Part shown: one piece after another, positions 9,503 through 18,785 of the stretch | How the letters are laid out: each line of letters begins with the position of its first letter | Numbering within the stretch: position 1 is the first letter of the stretch | NCBI GenBank assembly: GCA_963735025.1 | Contig: CAVTJG010000007.1 | Span: forward strand, 1 to 64,000 | Reading direction: 5' to 3' | Length of the DNA stretch: 64,000 bases | Source of the DNA: JAABRB01 sp963735025 | GTDB lineage: Bacteria > Pseudomonadota > Gammaproteobacteria > Burkholderiales > SG8-39 | Made by a program: the position numbers and the translations under genes | Notes under the pieces: generated by a model | Told to the model about the DNA's origin: nothing | Seen by the model: only the letters and a program-made list of their open reading frames with translations | The model's database searches: none

Positions 9503-10714
9503 TTGTTGAGTCCTTTGATCTCTGAAAGCGAGCAGCAGCAAGCAATCGCCGCTGGGCCAGTCGGTAGCGAAACTGCCTATCCCATCGCGTGTGAGCGCGT
9601 TGCAAAGCGCTACGTCGTATTCGATCAGGGCGCATCGTGGCGGGTCTTGTTGCCAGCCAAACGCGGCGCCCCTACGGTGGATGCACTTCGCGGGGTTTCT
9701 ATCACCGTGCCGAAGGGCGACATTGTTGGTGTGCTAGGGCGAAATGGATCCGGCAAAAGCACGTTACTCCGTGTGATTGGCGGTATCTATACACCTTCGG
9801 AAGGCGTGGTCCGCTTGAACGGCACCGTGAGCGGCCTGTTCGAGCTGGGTGGGTTCGGGAACCAATTTATAACTGGCCGCGAGTATGCCGAGCGCGTCCT
9901 CCGATTCCAGGGCGTCGCCCATCGAGCTCTACCAGGGCTGATTGCGGAGATCCAGAAGTTCGCGGAAATTGGTGAATACTTTGATCGCCGTCTGCATACC
10001 TACTCGTCAGGCATGGGCGCACGCCTCTACTTTGCGACCGCGATGGCCTTGCCGCGGGAAATTTTCCTGATCGACGAGGTGCTGTCAGTAGGCGACGCGC
10101 ATTTCCAAGCGAAGAGCTGGCGGCTTGTCCGCGATCGCCTAGCGCAAGGCGCTTCGGGGATTCTCGTCACGCACGATTGGTCCGCCGTGATCAAGCTATG
10201 CCGTAAGGCAATCATTCTGGATAAAGGAAGGATTATCGACCAAGGTCCTGCTGACCTTGTTGTTGCGAAATATCTCGCACTGCCTCGGCCGGATGGATCC
10301 ATCGCGCGGTTTGTCGAGCTTGAATCTGGATACCTCGGTGAGTCTGGCGCAGATCTCACAATTTCTCTGGCTATCGAGTCTCGCAAGAATGTGGATCTCG
10401 AGTTCGCATATTCGATTGAATTGCTTCGACTCGGAGTTGGCTGGGAAATCCTAATGCTCTCCCACTTTGTCCCCGTCGGCCGCGGCGCCGGTAGGCGCAG
10501 GATCGTGCTGACCATCCCCCAACTGCCGCTTGCGCCGGGCGACTATTCACTCAACGTATTTCTGCGTACGAGCTCGGCGGATGACGCGATCGAAGCCGAT
10601 TCGCGAACCTGGACGACAGGCACCGGCCTGAAGCTCACCGTCGGTGGTCAGCCGACGCGGGGGGCGTCGCGATTGCCCGTTTCCTGGCAGATAGGGTCGT
10701 TTGCCAATGCCTAA
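9503..10714 (+). CDS. Polysaccharide ABC transporter ATPase (Wzt-like), copy 1
   Basis: About 403 residues from a TTG at 9503; this start is uncertain because the same frame is open further upstream (to 9434) and no ATG lies near the conserved region. The nucleotide-binding domain has Walker A GRNGSGKST near residue 80, the degenerate signature YSSGMGARL typical of Wzt/TagH ATPases, and Walker B IFLIDEVLSVGD. A ~130-residue C-terminal beta-rich extension resembles the Wzt carbohydrate-binding domain. It energises export of undecaprenyl-linked glycan through the inner membrane. Its stop overlaps the start of a second such ATPase. Confidence 0.84.
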   Translation: MLSPLISESEQQQAIAAGPVGSETAYPIACERVAKRYVVFDQGASWRVLLPAKRGAPTVDALRGVSITVPKGDIVGVLGRNGSGKSTLLRVIGGIYTPSEGVVRLNGTVSGLFELGGFGNQFITGREYAERVLRFQGVAHRALPGLIAEIQKFAEIGEYFDRRLHTYSSGMGARLYFATAMALPREIFLIDEVLSVGDAHFQAKSWRLVRDRLAQGASGILVTHDWSAVIKLCRKAIILDKGRIIDQGPADLVVAKYLALPRPDGSIARFVELESGYLGESGADLTISLAIESRKNVDLEFAYSIELLRLGVGWEILMLSHFVPVGRGAGRRRIVLTIPQLPLAPGDYSLNVFLRTSSADDAIEADSRTWTTGTGLKLTVGGQPTRGASRLPVSWQIGSFANA

Positions 10715-11879
10715 AGTCGAACTTGCTGACGTCAGCAAGGCGTTCCCACTCAGCAGCGGTATACCCGGGGCTTCAGATAAAGCCGTTCAAACCCTCGCCC
10801 TCGATCAGGTTTCGCTGACCATCGCGCCCGGCGAACGCGTAGGCGTGATTGGTCGCAACGGGGCGGGAAAGTCTACTCTTCTTCACCTGATTGCCGGGGT
10901 TGCATCCCCAACTGGAGGTACTTTATCCGTCGAAGGTCACGTAACCGCCGTTCTGACTCTCGGCCTTGGGGTTCGAGAAGATTTGAGCGGGCGAGAGAAC
11001 ATTTATCTTGACGGAGAAGTCCAGGGTCGGTCCCGCTCTGAGGTGGATTTGGTGATTGACCAAGTCATCGATTTCGCAGACTTGGGCGAGTTTATTGACT
11101 ATCCCGTGCGAACGTACTCGACGGGCATGAAGTCCCGCCTGATGTTCGCCATGATCTCGCACATCGATCCGGAGATCCTGCTCATAGATGAGGCGCTGTC
11201 AGCTGGCGATTTTGCTTTTGCCGACAAGGCGACGAGGCGGATCAGGGAGATATGCGAGCGAGGCAAGATCGTAATAGTAGTATCGCACGGGCTAGACACG
11301 CTTACCAAGATATGCAATCGATGCATCTGGCTCGATGCCGGACGTATTGTCATGGATGGCCCTGCAAATGAAGTCATCGCAGAATATGAAAAGTCCATTC
11401 GGGATAAGGACGAAGCCGAGCTACTTGAGAAGTTTCGTGCTCACACTGGGAAACATTCTTCGCAAGTCGGCTTCGAAGTTGTCGATGTCCGACTACGCTA
11501 TGAGCATGAGTCGCGCTCGCGAGCACTGGTAGAAACCGGCGCGGACGTTCTGATCGAAATCGACTGTGACTGTCCAAAGCATCCGCCCGGTGCGGATGTT
11601 CGAGTCACGATCGAGAGGCTTGACGGACTCTTGCTCATGGACGAGCTAATGAGCCAGGCGCTCGCCGAAGGCGATCTTGTCGGTCAAGCGCGCGTTACGC
11701 TTCGCATGGCGCCACTCATGATCGGGTATGGCACATACAAGCTTATCGCCCAACTCATTGTCCATGATCAGACTACAGCTACTTGCTCCACCGTTTTCGA
11801 GGTCATAACGCCGAATTCTGTACGCGGCGGTCGGCCCGCAATCGTCTGCCCGCACCGCGTCACCACGATCGCAATTTAG
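10707..11879 (+). CDS. Polysaccharide ABC transporter ATPase (Wzt-like), copy 2
   Basis: A 390-residue ATPase starting at ATG 10707, overlapping the first ATPase gene by 8 bp. Walker A is GRNGAGKST near residue 50, the signature is YSTGMKSRLMFA, and Walker B is EILLIDEALSAGD. It also has its own C-terminal domain (from about residue 255) with beta-strand-like segments such as ADVRVTIERLDGLLLMDEL and YKLIAQLIVHDQ. The two ATPases are clearly diverged, so they are not a recent tandem duplication. The permease follows 12 bp downstream. A heterodimeric ATPase is a reasonable inference. Confidence 0.87.
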   Translation: MPKVELADVSKAFPLSSGIPGASDKAVQTLALDQVSLTIAPGERVGVIGRNGAGKSTLLHLIAGVASPTGGTLSVEGHVTAVLTLGLGVREDLSGRENIYLDGEVQGRSRSEVDLVIDQVIDFADLGEFIDYPVRTYSTGMKSRLMFAMISHIDPEILLIDEALSAGDFAFADKATRRIREICERGKIVIVVSHGLDTLTKICNRCIWLDAGRIVMDGPANEVIAEYEKSIRDKDEAELLEKFRAHTGKHSSQVGFEVVDVRLRYEHESRSRALVETGADVLIEIDCDCPKHPPGADVRVTIERLDGLLLMDELMSQALAEGDLVGQARVTLRMAPLMIGYGTYKLIAQLIVHDQTTATCSTVFEVITPNSVRGGRPAIVCPHRVTTIAI

Positions 11880-11891
11880 GAACGTATAGAC

Positions 11892-12677
11892 ATGCTTGGC
11901 TTTAACCGCAGAGACGTTGCCACGATATGGAACTTCTTCAGGATGAATCTGCGCGACCGCTACCTCGGATCGCGATTTGGAGCGGCTTGGGCGATTGCGA
12001 ACCCCCTGATGATGCTCGGAATTTTCACTTTCGTGTTCGGGTTCGTCTTTAAGGCACGCCTTCCTGGGGCAGATACTACCTTTGCGTATTCCATTTGGCT
12101 TATCAGCGGCTACGGGCCTTGGCTCGCGATAACGGAATCACTGACATCCTCGGCGAGCTCGGTGATCTCCGCATCTGGCCTCATCAAGAATCTTGCCTTC
12201 AAGTCGGAGACTTTGCCCATCGCGGCCGCATTGCTCGGCCTAGTACCTCTCGCGGTTAGCGTGGTATTCGTGCTGATTCTGCTGGCAATCGACGGGAACA
12301 TGCCGACGTGGCATGCAGGTCTTATCGTAATCATCGTAATGCTTCAATTCCTGCTCGTCACTGCCCTCGGCTTCTTTCTTGCAGCAACAACTGTTTTCTT
12401 TAGGGATCTCGCACTTGTCCTTCCGAATATGCTCTTAATTGTATTGTTTGCGTCGCCGATCTTCTATCCGATCGAGAGCATGCCGCGAATAGTGCAGGCG
12501 GCATCCCAATACAACCCTTTCTATATTCTCCCGGAAGCGTACCGTGTTGTGCTCTTGCAGCATCGCGTCCCGGACTTTGGTAGCCTCGTCTACGTCGCGA
12601 TCGTGTCGAGCGCAGTAGGCTACTTGACACTCTCATTTTTCAGACGAGCGAAGACTTGGTTTGATGCCGCGCTTTAG
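11892..12677 (+). CDS. wzm: ABC-2 type polysaccharide export permease (Wzm-like)
   Basis: A 261-residue inner-membrane protein with about six hydrophobic segments. The amphipathic N-terminus RRDVATIWNFFRMNLRDRYLGS, the first-helix motif GAAWAIANPLMMLGIFTFVF, and the late FASPIFYPIESMPRIVQ...NPFYILPEAYR are classic for the ABC-2 permeases of O-antigen and capsule exporters. It is the only permease gene next to two ATPase genes, so the transporter would contain two copies of this protein and one or two kinds of ATPase. It is the last gene of this tight run; a ~390 bp gap follows. Confidence 0.9.
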   Translation: MLGFNRRDVATIWNFFRMNLRDRYLGSRFGAAWAIANPLMMLGIFTFVFGFVFKARLPGADTTFAYSIWLISGYGPWLAITESLTSSASSVISASGLIKNLAFKSETLPIAAALLGLVPLAVSVVFVLILLAIDGNMPTWHAGLIVIIVMLQFLLVTALGFFLAATTVFFRDLALVLPNMLLIVLFASPIFYPIESMPRIVQAASQYNPFYILPEAYRVVLLQHRVPDFGSLVYVAIVSSAVGYLTLSFFRRAKTWFDAAL

Positions 12678-13067
12678 CGGAGGGTTGGTTCGCTCCCTTC
12701 CGCTTCTCCGCGCATTCGAATTACTTGTTCTTTGGTAACCCGCTCATCCATCCGCACACCCACCGGTAGAACCAAAAGCTGATATGAGGACTCACAAACC
12801 AGCTGCTTAAAACTTTGGAACTTACTTCGACCATCGAACAATTCCGGCCTCGAAGACTTCGAATGACATTCTGCCCTGTCCTTCTACATTGGAGGCCGCA
12901 CCGGACACCCACCGGCACTCGAAATCGCCGCCCGCTCGCCAGAAAGTCCGATGACGCGCCACGGATGGAATAAAAGTTCCTGCTCCCAAATAGCGCTCGT
13001 CCGCTTACGATCAAGCGATCCTGTACCCCAGCCACATTTGTCCAACTTACTGGCACGATTGACCATT
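12678..13067 (+). other. Intergenic stretch, weak hairpin after wzm; no gene seen
   Basis: About 390 bp without a convincing reading frame on either strand. Directly after the wzm stop there is an imperfect hairpin (GCGGAGGG pairing with CCCTTCCGC, one bulge, 10-nt loop, about 12676-12705) without a good U-tract, so termination is possible but weak. The AT content rises around 12715-12850, where a promoter for the next gene group could lie, but I cannot assign a confident -35/-10 pair. Confidence 0.3.
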
Positions 13068-14129
13068 GTGAATTTTGCGCAGAGCTTCGACGCCGTGGTG
13101 ATGCTGACGTGGGCGGATTGGTATCGAGAACCACGGAGTAATTGCTTTCACTATGCGACGCGTTTGGCCCGTGAACTGCCCGTGATATTCGTGCAGCCGG
13201 ACCTGAAAGAAGGTGCCCCAGTAACCGAACGGGTACCGGATTACGGCAGGGTCATCTTGCATGTGTCGAGTGCCAATGGCGCGGATCAAACGCGCAGCCT
13301 TGCGAATGCGTTGGCGGAGCTCCACGTTCGGCGCCCTCTGGTGTGGATCTACAACGCGCTTTTCGAGCAATTCATACCGTGCACCAATGCATTGGTGCGC
13401 GTCCACCATGCGACGGAGGATTATCTCGGCCCGCATGACGGCGTCGTTAACATCGCGACTGAAGTTTCAGAGAGCCTTAAACGTGTGTTGAAGGATGTCG
13501 GTCTCGTTGTCTGCGTCAGCGAAGCCGTCACGGATAGCTATCGACAGTACGCCGGCACTTCTGATGACGTACTTGTTCTCCGAAATGGCTGCGATTTCAA
13601 GTTCTGGAGTGACCGTAAGGCCTATGAGTACTTCGCGCCGACCAGTGGAGCCAAGATTGCATTCTTTCAAGGCGGTATCAACACCCGCCTAGATTTCGAA
13701 CTTCTCTTTAGCTTGACGGAGAAGTTTCCGGATTGGGAATTCTGGTTCTGCAGAAAGTCGGACGAAGCGCCGGCTAAATGGCCTAGTCTGAAAACGCGCA
13801 TGAACGTCCGCGATTTCGGAATGGTGGATCAATGCGCGATTGCTACCTTGGCTAGCCAATCTCTCGTCGCACTGATTCCGTTAATGCAGGACCGCCTGTT
13901 GCGTAGATCGCTGCCGCTCAAGGCCTATGAATACGTGGCGTGCGGATTGCCAGTAGTCACAGCTCCAATCGATGAACTCTCGGCTCAACCAGAGCTTTTC
14001 GGCGTTGCTCGCAATGCCTCAGGCTTCTGTGCCGAATTGGAGATCGCCGCAAAGACCCGCGTTAATCCTGAAGCGATCAGGGCCCGACTTGGAGCTCCCA
14101 AGCTTCAATCCTATGAACCGTCGCATTAA
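13068..14129 (+). CDS. Glycosyltransferase, partner of the following GT-like gene
   Basis: About 353 residues from a GTG at 13068 (MNFAQSFDAVVMLTWADW); the start was chosen by comparison with the paralogue at 20713, where the same VVMLTW segment is near the N-terminus. Shared landmarks are REPRSNxxHxATR, YHATEDYxxP-like VHHATEDYLGP, NGCDFKFW, FQGGINTRLDFELL and LPLKAYEYVACGLPVV, the last being the donor-site region of a GT-B/GT4 fold. In the paralogue at 20713-23244 this domain is fused to the type of protein encoded next, so this gene and the one at 14113 are probably halves of one enzyme, split here naturally or by a base-level error. Confidence 0.78.
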   Translation: MNFAQSFDAVVMLTWADWYREPRSNCFHYATRLARELPVIFVQPDLKEGAPVTERVPDYGRVILHVSSANGADQTRSLANALAELHVRRPLVWIYNALFEQFIPCTNALVRVHHATEDYLGPHDGVVNIATEVSESLKRVLKDVGLVVCVSEAVTDSYRQYAGTSDDVLVLRNGCDFKFWSDRKAYEYFAPTSGAKIAFFQGGINTRLDFELLFSLTEKFPDWEFWFCRKSDEAPAKWPSLKTRMNVRDFGMVDQCAIATLASQSLVALIPLMQDRLLRRSLPLKAYEYVACGLPVVTAPIDELSAQPELFGVARNASGFCAELEIAAKTRVNPEAIRARLGAPKLQSYEPSH

Positions 14130-15717
14130 GTCACTAAAGCAGGCGCCCCATGCGGCGTTGAAGGCAGAGCCGACTGCACCGCCGCGCGGCAACGTTCTCA
14201 TACTCTACGATGATCGTTCGACGCGGGTACGCACGGTCCAAGAGCACCTGCTCGCATTTTCGAAGTATTCCCGTCATAGGATCTATTTCATGCCCGCAAC
14301 CGGCTTTCTGCCGGGCGCCGACGATGAGCAGGGTGCGATTGATCTCAACGCGTTCGATGCGGTCGCCATACATTATTCGATTCGAGTGTCTTTAGAAGAG
14401 CATTTGTCACGGGGCGTTGCAGAGGCCCTGACCCTTTACCACGGGCCAAAGCTTCTCTTTATTCAGGACGAATATGACACTACAGAAGTCGCGCGGGGGT
14501 GGATTGAGCGGTTGGGGGTTGATGCAGTTTTTACAAATGTTCCCTTAGCTTTCCTAGATCAGGTATACCCGCGCAGCCGCTTCCCGGATGTTGAATTTAT
14601 ACCAACCCTAACGGGGTATGTGCCCGAAGATAATTCTCTCAGCGGTTTTGCGCTCCCCCTTGAGGATCGCGAAACTCTGATCGGATACCGGGGGCGCAGG
14701 CTTCCGTACCAGTATGGTGATCTCGGATTCGATAAGTACCGGATTGGGGTAGACATAAAACGATTGGCTCAGGCGAGGAATTTACTCATTGATATCGAAG
14801 TAGATGATTCACGCCGGATTTTCGGCGATGACTGGTATCGTTTCCTTGGTTCATGCCGAGCGACACTTGGAACAGAAAGCGGCGCAAACGTCTTTGACTT
14901 TGACGGGTCTCTCAAGGAGCTTGCCGATCAACATTCAGATTTACCTTACGAGGAATTTCGCGCGCGCTATCTAATAGGACACGAGGGGAAGTTTCGGATG
15001 AACCAGATTTCTCCAAAAATATTCGAGGCGATCCGACTTCGAACAGCGCTTATTCTCTTCGAAGGAGAATATTCCGGCGTCGTCAAGCCAGACCGTCACT
15101 TTATTCCGCTCAGGAAAGATTACTCGAATATCGATGACGTGTTTGCGAAGGTCAGCAATCTCGATTACCTGAGAGAGCTAACTGCACGCGCATATAGGGA
15201 GGTCATTGATAGCCAAACCTACGGCTATGGTGCCTTCATCAACGGTGTAGACGAATACCTCGATCGTCGATTCGGGGGGCGTACGCGGGCACGCATCACG
15301 AGCATGATGGCGATGGCGGCCTTTGGAAAGGCCGACCACGCTAACACCATTATGAATGTGCATCCGGCGCATGCGTTGATTAGCGATACTCTTCTTGGAC
15401 CCGATCTGACGCGCGAAATTTATACCGATGTAATTTTTGCTACTAACTACAAGCTTGCAGCAGTGCGCCGAGAGCTTGCTGCACGGCATATGGCCTTGAG
15501 CGCGGCCAATATCCCCCCGAGCATCAGGAACATCATGTGGTTAGTGGCACGACGTCTGTGGCTCCTGGTTCCGAGAGCCGCACGCACCGCCGTTCTCACA
15601 CATATGAAGCGCGCCGCGCAGATTGAAGTTAATCGAGAAGCGTCAAGTAAACCCGCGCCCCTGTGGTTCAGATTGATGCCTTCACGGCTCAAAGCGCGGA
15701 TCCGCGACTACGCGTGA
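14113..15717 (+). CDS. GT-like protein, QDEY/SGVxxP paralogue family, copy 1
   Basis: About 534 residues, ATG at 14113 overlapping the upstream stop by 17 bp. I do not recognise a named family with certainty. Conserved blocks shared with three other proteins in this window are FDAVxxHYS, LLFIQDEYD, VYPRSRFPDVEF, TLTGYVP, GYRGRRLPYQYGDLG, LGTESGANVFDF, MNQISPKIFEAI and LFEGEYSGVVKP followed by HFIPLRKDYSN. The C-terminal blocks look like the donor-binding half of a GT-B glycosyltransferase. The tail beyond about residue 430 is specific to this copy and is rich in basic and hydrophobic residues near the end (MWLVARRLWLLVPRAAR), perhaps a membrane-associating helix. Confidence 0.72.
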   Translation: MNRRIKSLKQAPHAALKAEPTAPPRGNVLILYDDRSTRVRTVQEHLLAFSKYSRHRIYFMPATGFLPGADDEQGAIDLNAFDAVAIHYSIRVSLEEHLSRGVAEALTLYHGPKLLFIQDEYDTTEVARGWIERLGVDAVFTNVPLAFLDQVYPRSRFPDVEFIPTLTGYVPEDNSLSGFALPLEDRETLIGYRGRRLPYQYGDLGFDKYRIGVDIKRLAQARNLLIDIEVDDSRRIFGDDWYRFLGSCRATLGTESGANVFDFDGSLKELADQHSDLPYEEFRARYLIGHEGKFRMNQISPKIFEAIRLRTALILFEGEYSGVVKPDRHFIPLRKDYSNIDDVFAKVSNLDYLRELTARAYREVIDSQTYGYGAFINGVDEYLDRRFGGRTRARITSMMAMAAFGKADHANTIMNVHPAHALISDTLLGPDLTREIYTDVIFATNYKLAAVRRELAARHMALSAANIPPSIRNIMWLVARRLWLLVPRAARTAVLTHMKRAAQIEVNREASSKPAPLWFRLMPSRLKARIRDYA

Positions 15718-15867
15718 CCATGAGCCGTTCGCAAAAGGCAATGCTCTTGTGCGGCGGCCAGTTTCTGGAGCAAGCGGCGGTTATCTACAATGCCACGCAC
15801 GAGTCAGTGATCTTTACGCTCGATATGCCGACCTTCGATTCCTGCGTACCGCAGGTCCAGGAGAGGG

Positions 15868-16115
15868 CTAATGATGAGCTTCGGCTGCTCCAAACGATCC
15901 GCTCAGACAGCAGCAAGGGGTTCTCCCAGCGGCCGATGGCGATCTGGACGCACGAGAACAAGAGTGACCGTGAGGTTCATCGGAGCGGAAAAGCCCAACC
16001 ATTGCGCTTATTTCGAAACATTCAACGGGGTAGTCGCGACCAACGCCTACACAAGCAATGGCTCAAAAGCCAGGCGCACTCACTCATCGGCCTCGAGTTC
16101 TTGCGTCAGGACTAA
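15868..16115 (+). pseudogene. IS3-family transposase remnant (orfB C-terminal integrase core)
   Basis: Pieces of an IS3-type (IS407/IS1404-like) transposase are readable across two frames. TIRSDSSKGFSQRPMAIWTHENK corresponds to the IRxDNGxEF...A...WAxxxG block that carries the second catalytic Asp. VRFIGAEKPNHCAYFETFNG, in another frame, corresponds to the RFIQPGKPxQNAYxESFNG block with the catalytic Glu. SRDQRLHKQWLKSQAH, back in the first frame, matches LRDECLNExWFxSLxxA. The Asn of the DNG motif is replaced and no orfA or inverted repeats are seen, so this is a relic. It sits between two polysaccharide gene modules. The flanking 15718-15867 and 16116-16305 contain no recognisable gene. Confidence 0.68.
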
Positions 16116-16305
16116 AGCCAAGATCACTCCGAGAATAATTCGGGTGAAATGGTACTTGGCCGTTGCGTAGCGCCGCTGAATCCGCACGCAAACTCAGGTG
16201 GAAGCGAATTCAGTGCATTTTGGGGCGATCGACTCTGCATCAAGATGCTGCGACAAGGGAGGGCAGATCTCTCGTTTCTTAAGGAGATAGGCGTACAACG
16301 CAATC

Positions 16306-17829
16306 ATGCGGCCCGACATTCTTATGCTTGTCAACAACGACTGGAGAATGGACTCCAGAGTAATCAGGGAAGCAGAATCGCTGGTTCGCGGTGGATATTC
16401 CGTGGAGGTCGTTTGCAGGCGTCAGAGCTCAGAGGTGATCGTCGACGAGTGTAACGGCGTCAGATACCACTGCGTTCCCTACGCCCAAGGGGCGACAACC
16501 TGGCGGCGTCTCGCCCCGGTCCGCATTCACCTTGGACTGTGGTTCCAACTCTCCACAGCGTTGATGGGTCGAGATCAATATGCGAATGCCGCTCGGTGTG
16601 TCGGACTCGCCCTATCGCAACTGGTCACATGGTCAGCTTACGGAATCGTGGTAGGGCTGAATAGGCTGCTTGATTCTGCGGTCAATCGTGGCAAGGCCAT
16701 TGTTTTGTGGAGGCCGAATGACAAGTTGGGTCGGCAGCCAACTTGGCTTGCGGCTCGGATCGCCTCGCGTTCGGGCATCATCGTAACGTTTCCTCGCGCC
16801 AAGGTCAATGAATGGTGGTCACGCGCACTGCAGGGTCCGATATATCTCAACCAGTTCGCGGCGGCGACAGAGTCCCTCATCGAGGGTCTCAAGCCATGCC
16901 TCATACACGCACACGATTTGGTGACCCTATCCGCGGCGTTCCGGATTGGACGTCGGCTTAATATCCCGTTCCTATATGATGCCCATGAACTCGAGACCCA
17001 CACGAATTACTGGTCGTTAACAGAGTCGACGTACGTCTGGATTAAGCGATACGAAAGACAATTGATTAAGTTTGTCGTGGCGTCGATAACCGTTTGCGAC
17101 AGCATCGCCGATTGGCTTAGTGACCACTACGAGATCCCTCGCCCAGTCGTCGTGATGAATGCCCCCCGCTTGGATATCCCAAGCGCGCATACCTTAACAG
17201 ACGGTCGAAGCGTCCGCGGCGATGTTCAGCTCCCGACGTCCACACCGCTGATGGTCTACGTTGGATCAATCACGGTCGATCGGGGCCTAGAAGTCTGCGT
17301 TCGTGCGCTAGTTCACATGCCCCGAGTGCATTTTGCCCTGGTAGGGCCAGCCTACCAGCCGATCGTGGACGAGCTCAGGAAGATCGCGATGGAGGCCGAT
17401 GTGCAAGAACGCCTTCATATTTTGGCGCCCGTGCCATCAGAGCAGGTCATCGAATTTGTACGCGACGCGGACTGTAGCGTTGTGGCGATCCAAAACGTGT
17501 GCCTAAGCTACTATTTCTGCTTCCCGAACAAACTGCTTGAAAGTGTCTTTGCTGGTATGCCAGTGGCCGTAGCAAGCCTTGCCGAGCTCGAGAGATTTAT
17601 TGGCAAATTCCCGGTCGGCAAGGTCATGGATGAGCGCTCGCCTCAGTCGATCGCAGAAGCCGTTACGAATATCATAGATAATCCGTCGCAGTATCGTCCT
17701 ACCGCCGAGCAACTTCGCCTAATTGATGCAGAGTACGGTTGGGAAACCCAGCAGGCCCGACTGTGCGCCCTATACCAAAAACTTCTCCCTGATCTCTCTT
17801 CCTCGCGCCCTACATGCCTGACGACCTAA
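16306..17829 (+). CDS. Glycosyltransferase family 4 protein
   Basis: A 507-residue GT-B glycosyltransferase. The N-terminus MLVNNDWRMDSRVIREAESLVRGG is the acceptor-side start of many GT4 enzymes, IHAHDLVTL and YDAHELET are typical linker-side motifs, and the C-terminal domain has MVYVGSITVDRGLEV, HFALVGPAY and FCFPNKLLESVFAGMPVAVASL, where the E-x7-like donor motif is FPNKLLESVFAG. A ~100-residue insertion near 60-170 is longer than usual for the family. The gene overlaps the next methyltransferase by 16 bp. Donor and acceptor sugars are unknown. Confidence 0.85.
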   Translation: MRPDILMLVNNDWRMDSRVIREAESLVRGGYSVEVVCRRQSSEVIVDECNGVRYHCVPYAQGATTWRRLAPVRIHLGLWFQLSTALMGRDQYANAARCVGLALSQLVTWSAYGIVVGLNRLLDSAVNRGKAIVLWRPNDKLGRQPTWLAARIASRSGIIVTFPRAKVNEWWSRALQGPIYLNQFAAATESLIEGLKPCLIHAHDLVTLSAAFRIGRRLNIPFLYDAHELETHTNYWSLTESTYVWIKRYERQLIKFVVASITVCDSIADWLSDHYEIPRPVVVMNAPRLDIPSAHTLTDGRSVRGDVQLPTSTPLMVYVGSITVDRGLEVCVRALVHMPRVHFALVGPAYQPIVDELRKIAMEADVQERLHILAPVPSEQVIEFVRDADCSVVAIQNVCLSYYFCFPNKLLESVFAGMPVAVASLAELERFIGKFPVGKVMDERSPQSIAEAVTNIIDNPSQYRPTAEQLRLIDAEYGWETQQARLCALYQKLLPDLSSSRPTCLTT

Positions 17830-18761
17830 TTAACAGCGCAATTTCCCGGGCGCGCGGCATCGCGTCAAGAATGACTCGGAACCTTCGTCACGCGCCCCAG
17901 ATGGGCGAAGTGGCTCTCCAAAGTGCCCAATACTGGACTGAACATAACGTAACCGCGCACCTGCGCTTCGCATCCGCGGCTGAGTCCCTCGAGTACTTCC
18001 ACTGGCGAAATGCGCAGTACCAAAATTACATCGATCTAATGCCGGTCAGTGGCTGCGATGACATGGTAGTTCTCGATCTCGGCTGCGGTCCGGGAAACGA
18101 TCTTGTGGGGTTCGGCACTTTCTCGAGGCCCCGCCGCCTCCTCGGGGCCGACGTTTCGCCAATCGCGCTAAGCGAGGCTAGAGAGCGGATTCGGCTGCAT
18201 GGCATCGAGGCTGAGCTCACCCAGCTTCCACAGAACTCCGCAATCCTTCCGTACGAGGTCGGTTCGATCGATTACCTTCACAGCTCGGGCGTGCTCCACC
18301 ACGTGCCTGATCTCACTGCTTCTTTTAATGAATGCCGGCGCATCCTGCGGCCATCAGGGGAGATGCGCGTCATGGTGTACAACTACGACAGCGTCTGGCT
18401 TCATTTGTACGTCGCGTACGTCAAGCAGATCGCTGAAAACCTGTATACAGACTGGGACATTGCCGCAGCTTTTGCGCGGACCACAGACGGACCTGATTGC
18501 CCCATCTCACGTGCTTATACACCCAAGGCATTCGCCCGACAGGCAGAAGAGTGCGGGTTCCGGTGCGAGTTCCTCGGGGCTGGGATCTCGATGTGGGAAA
18601 TGAGCTTGCTTCATCGCCGCTATGAGGCGGTTATGGACCGACGACTCGCTCGAGAGCATCGGGATTTTCTACTCGAGCTGGATCTCGATAAGAAGGGCTA
18701 CCCTGTTTATCGGGGGCAATTCGCGGGAATTGACGCTTGTTTCTCGCTGCGGCCGCGCTAA
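17814..18761 (+). CDS. SAM-dependent methyltransferase (class I)
   Basis: A 315-residue methyltransferase with VVLDLGCGPGNDLVGF (motif I, about residues 85-100), LLGADVSPIALSEARER (motif II acidic residue), and IDYLHSSGVLHHVPDLTASF (motif IV region), then ILRPSGEMRVMVYN. The N-terminal ~75 residues and C-terminal AGISMWEMSLLHRRYEAV segment are family-specific. Overlap with the upstream glycosyltransferase suggests translational coupling. It likely methylates a sugar or polymer end; the substrate is not identifiable. Confidence 0.85.
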   Translation: MPDDLINSAISRARGIASRMTRNLRHAPQMGEVALQSAQYWTEHNVTAHLRFASAAESLEYFHWRNAQYQNYIDLMPVSGCDDMVVLDLGCGPGNDLVGFGTFSRPRRLLGADVSPIALSEARERIRLHGIEAELTQLPQNSAILPYEVGSIDYLHSSGVLHHVPDLTASFNECRRILRPSGEMRVMVYNYDSVWLHLYVAYVKQIAENLYTDWDIAAAFARTTDGPDCPISRAYTPKAFARQAEECGFRCEFLGAGISMWEMSLLHRRYEAVMDRRLAREHRDFLLELDLDKKGYPVYRGQFAGIDACFSLRPR

Positions 18762-18785
18762 GCAGTCGAGTGGTCGGCCATTGAT

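Noticed and set aside
15663..16115. A 150-codon open frame taken as an intact gene
   Set aside because: Its last third is homologous to an IS3-type transposase only when frames are mixed. The start region resembles nothing, so it is better described as a relic.
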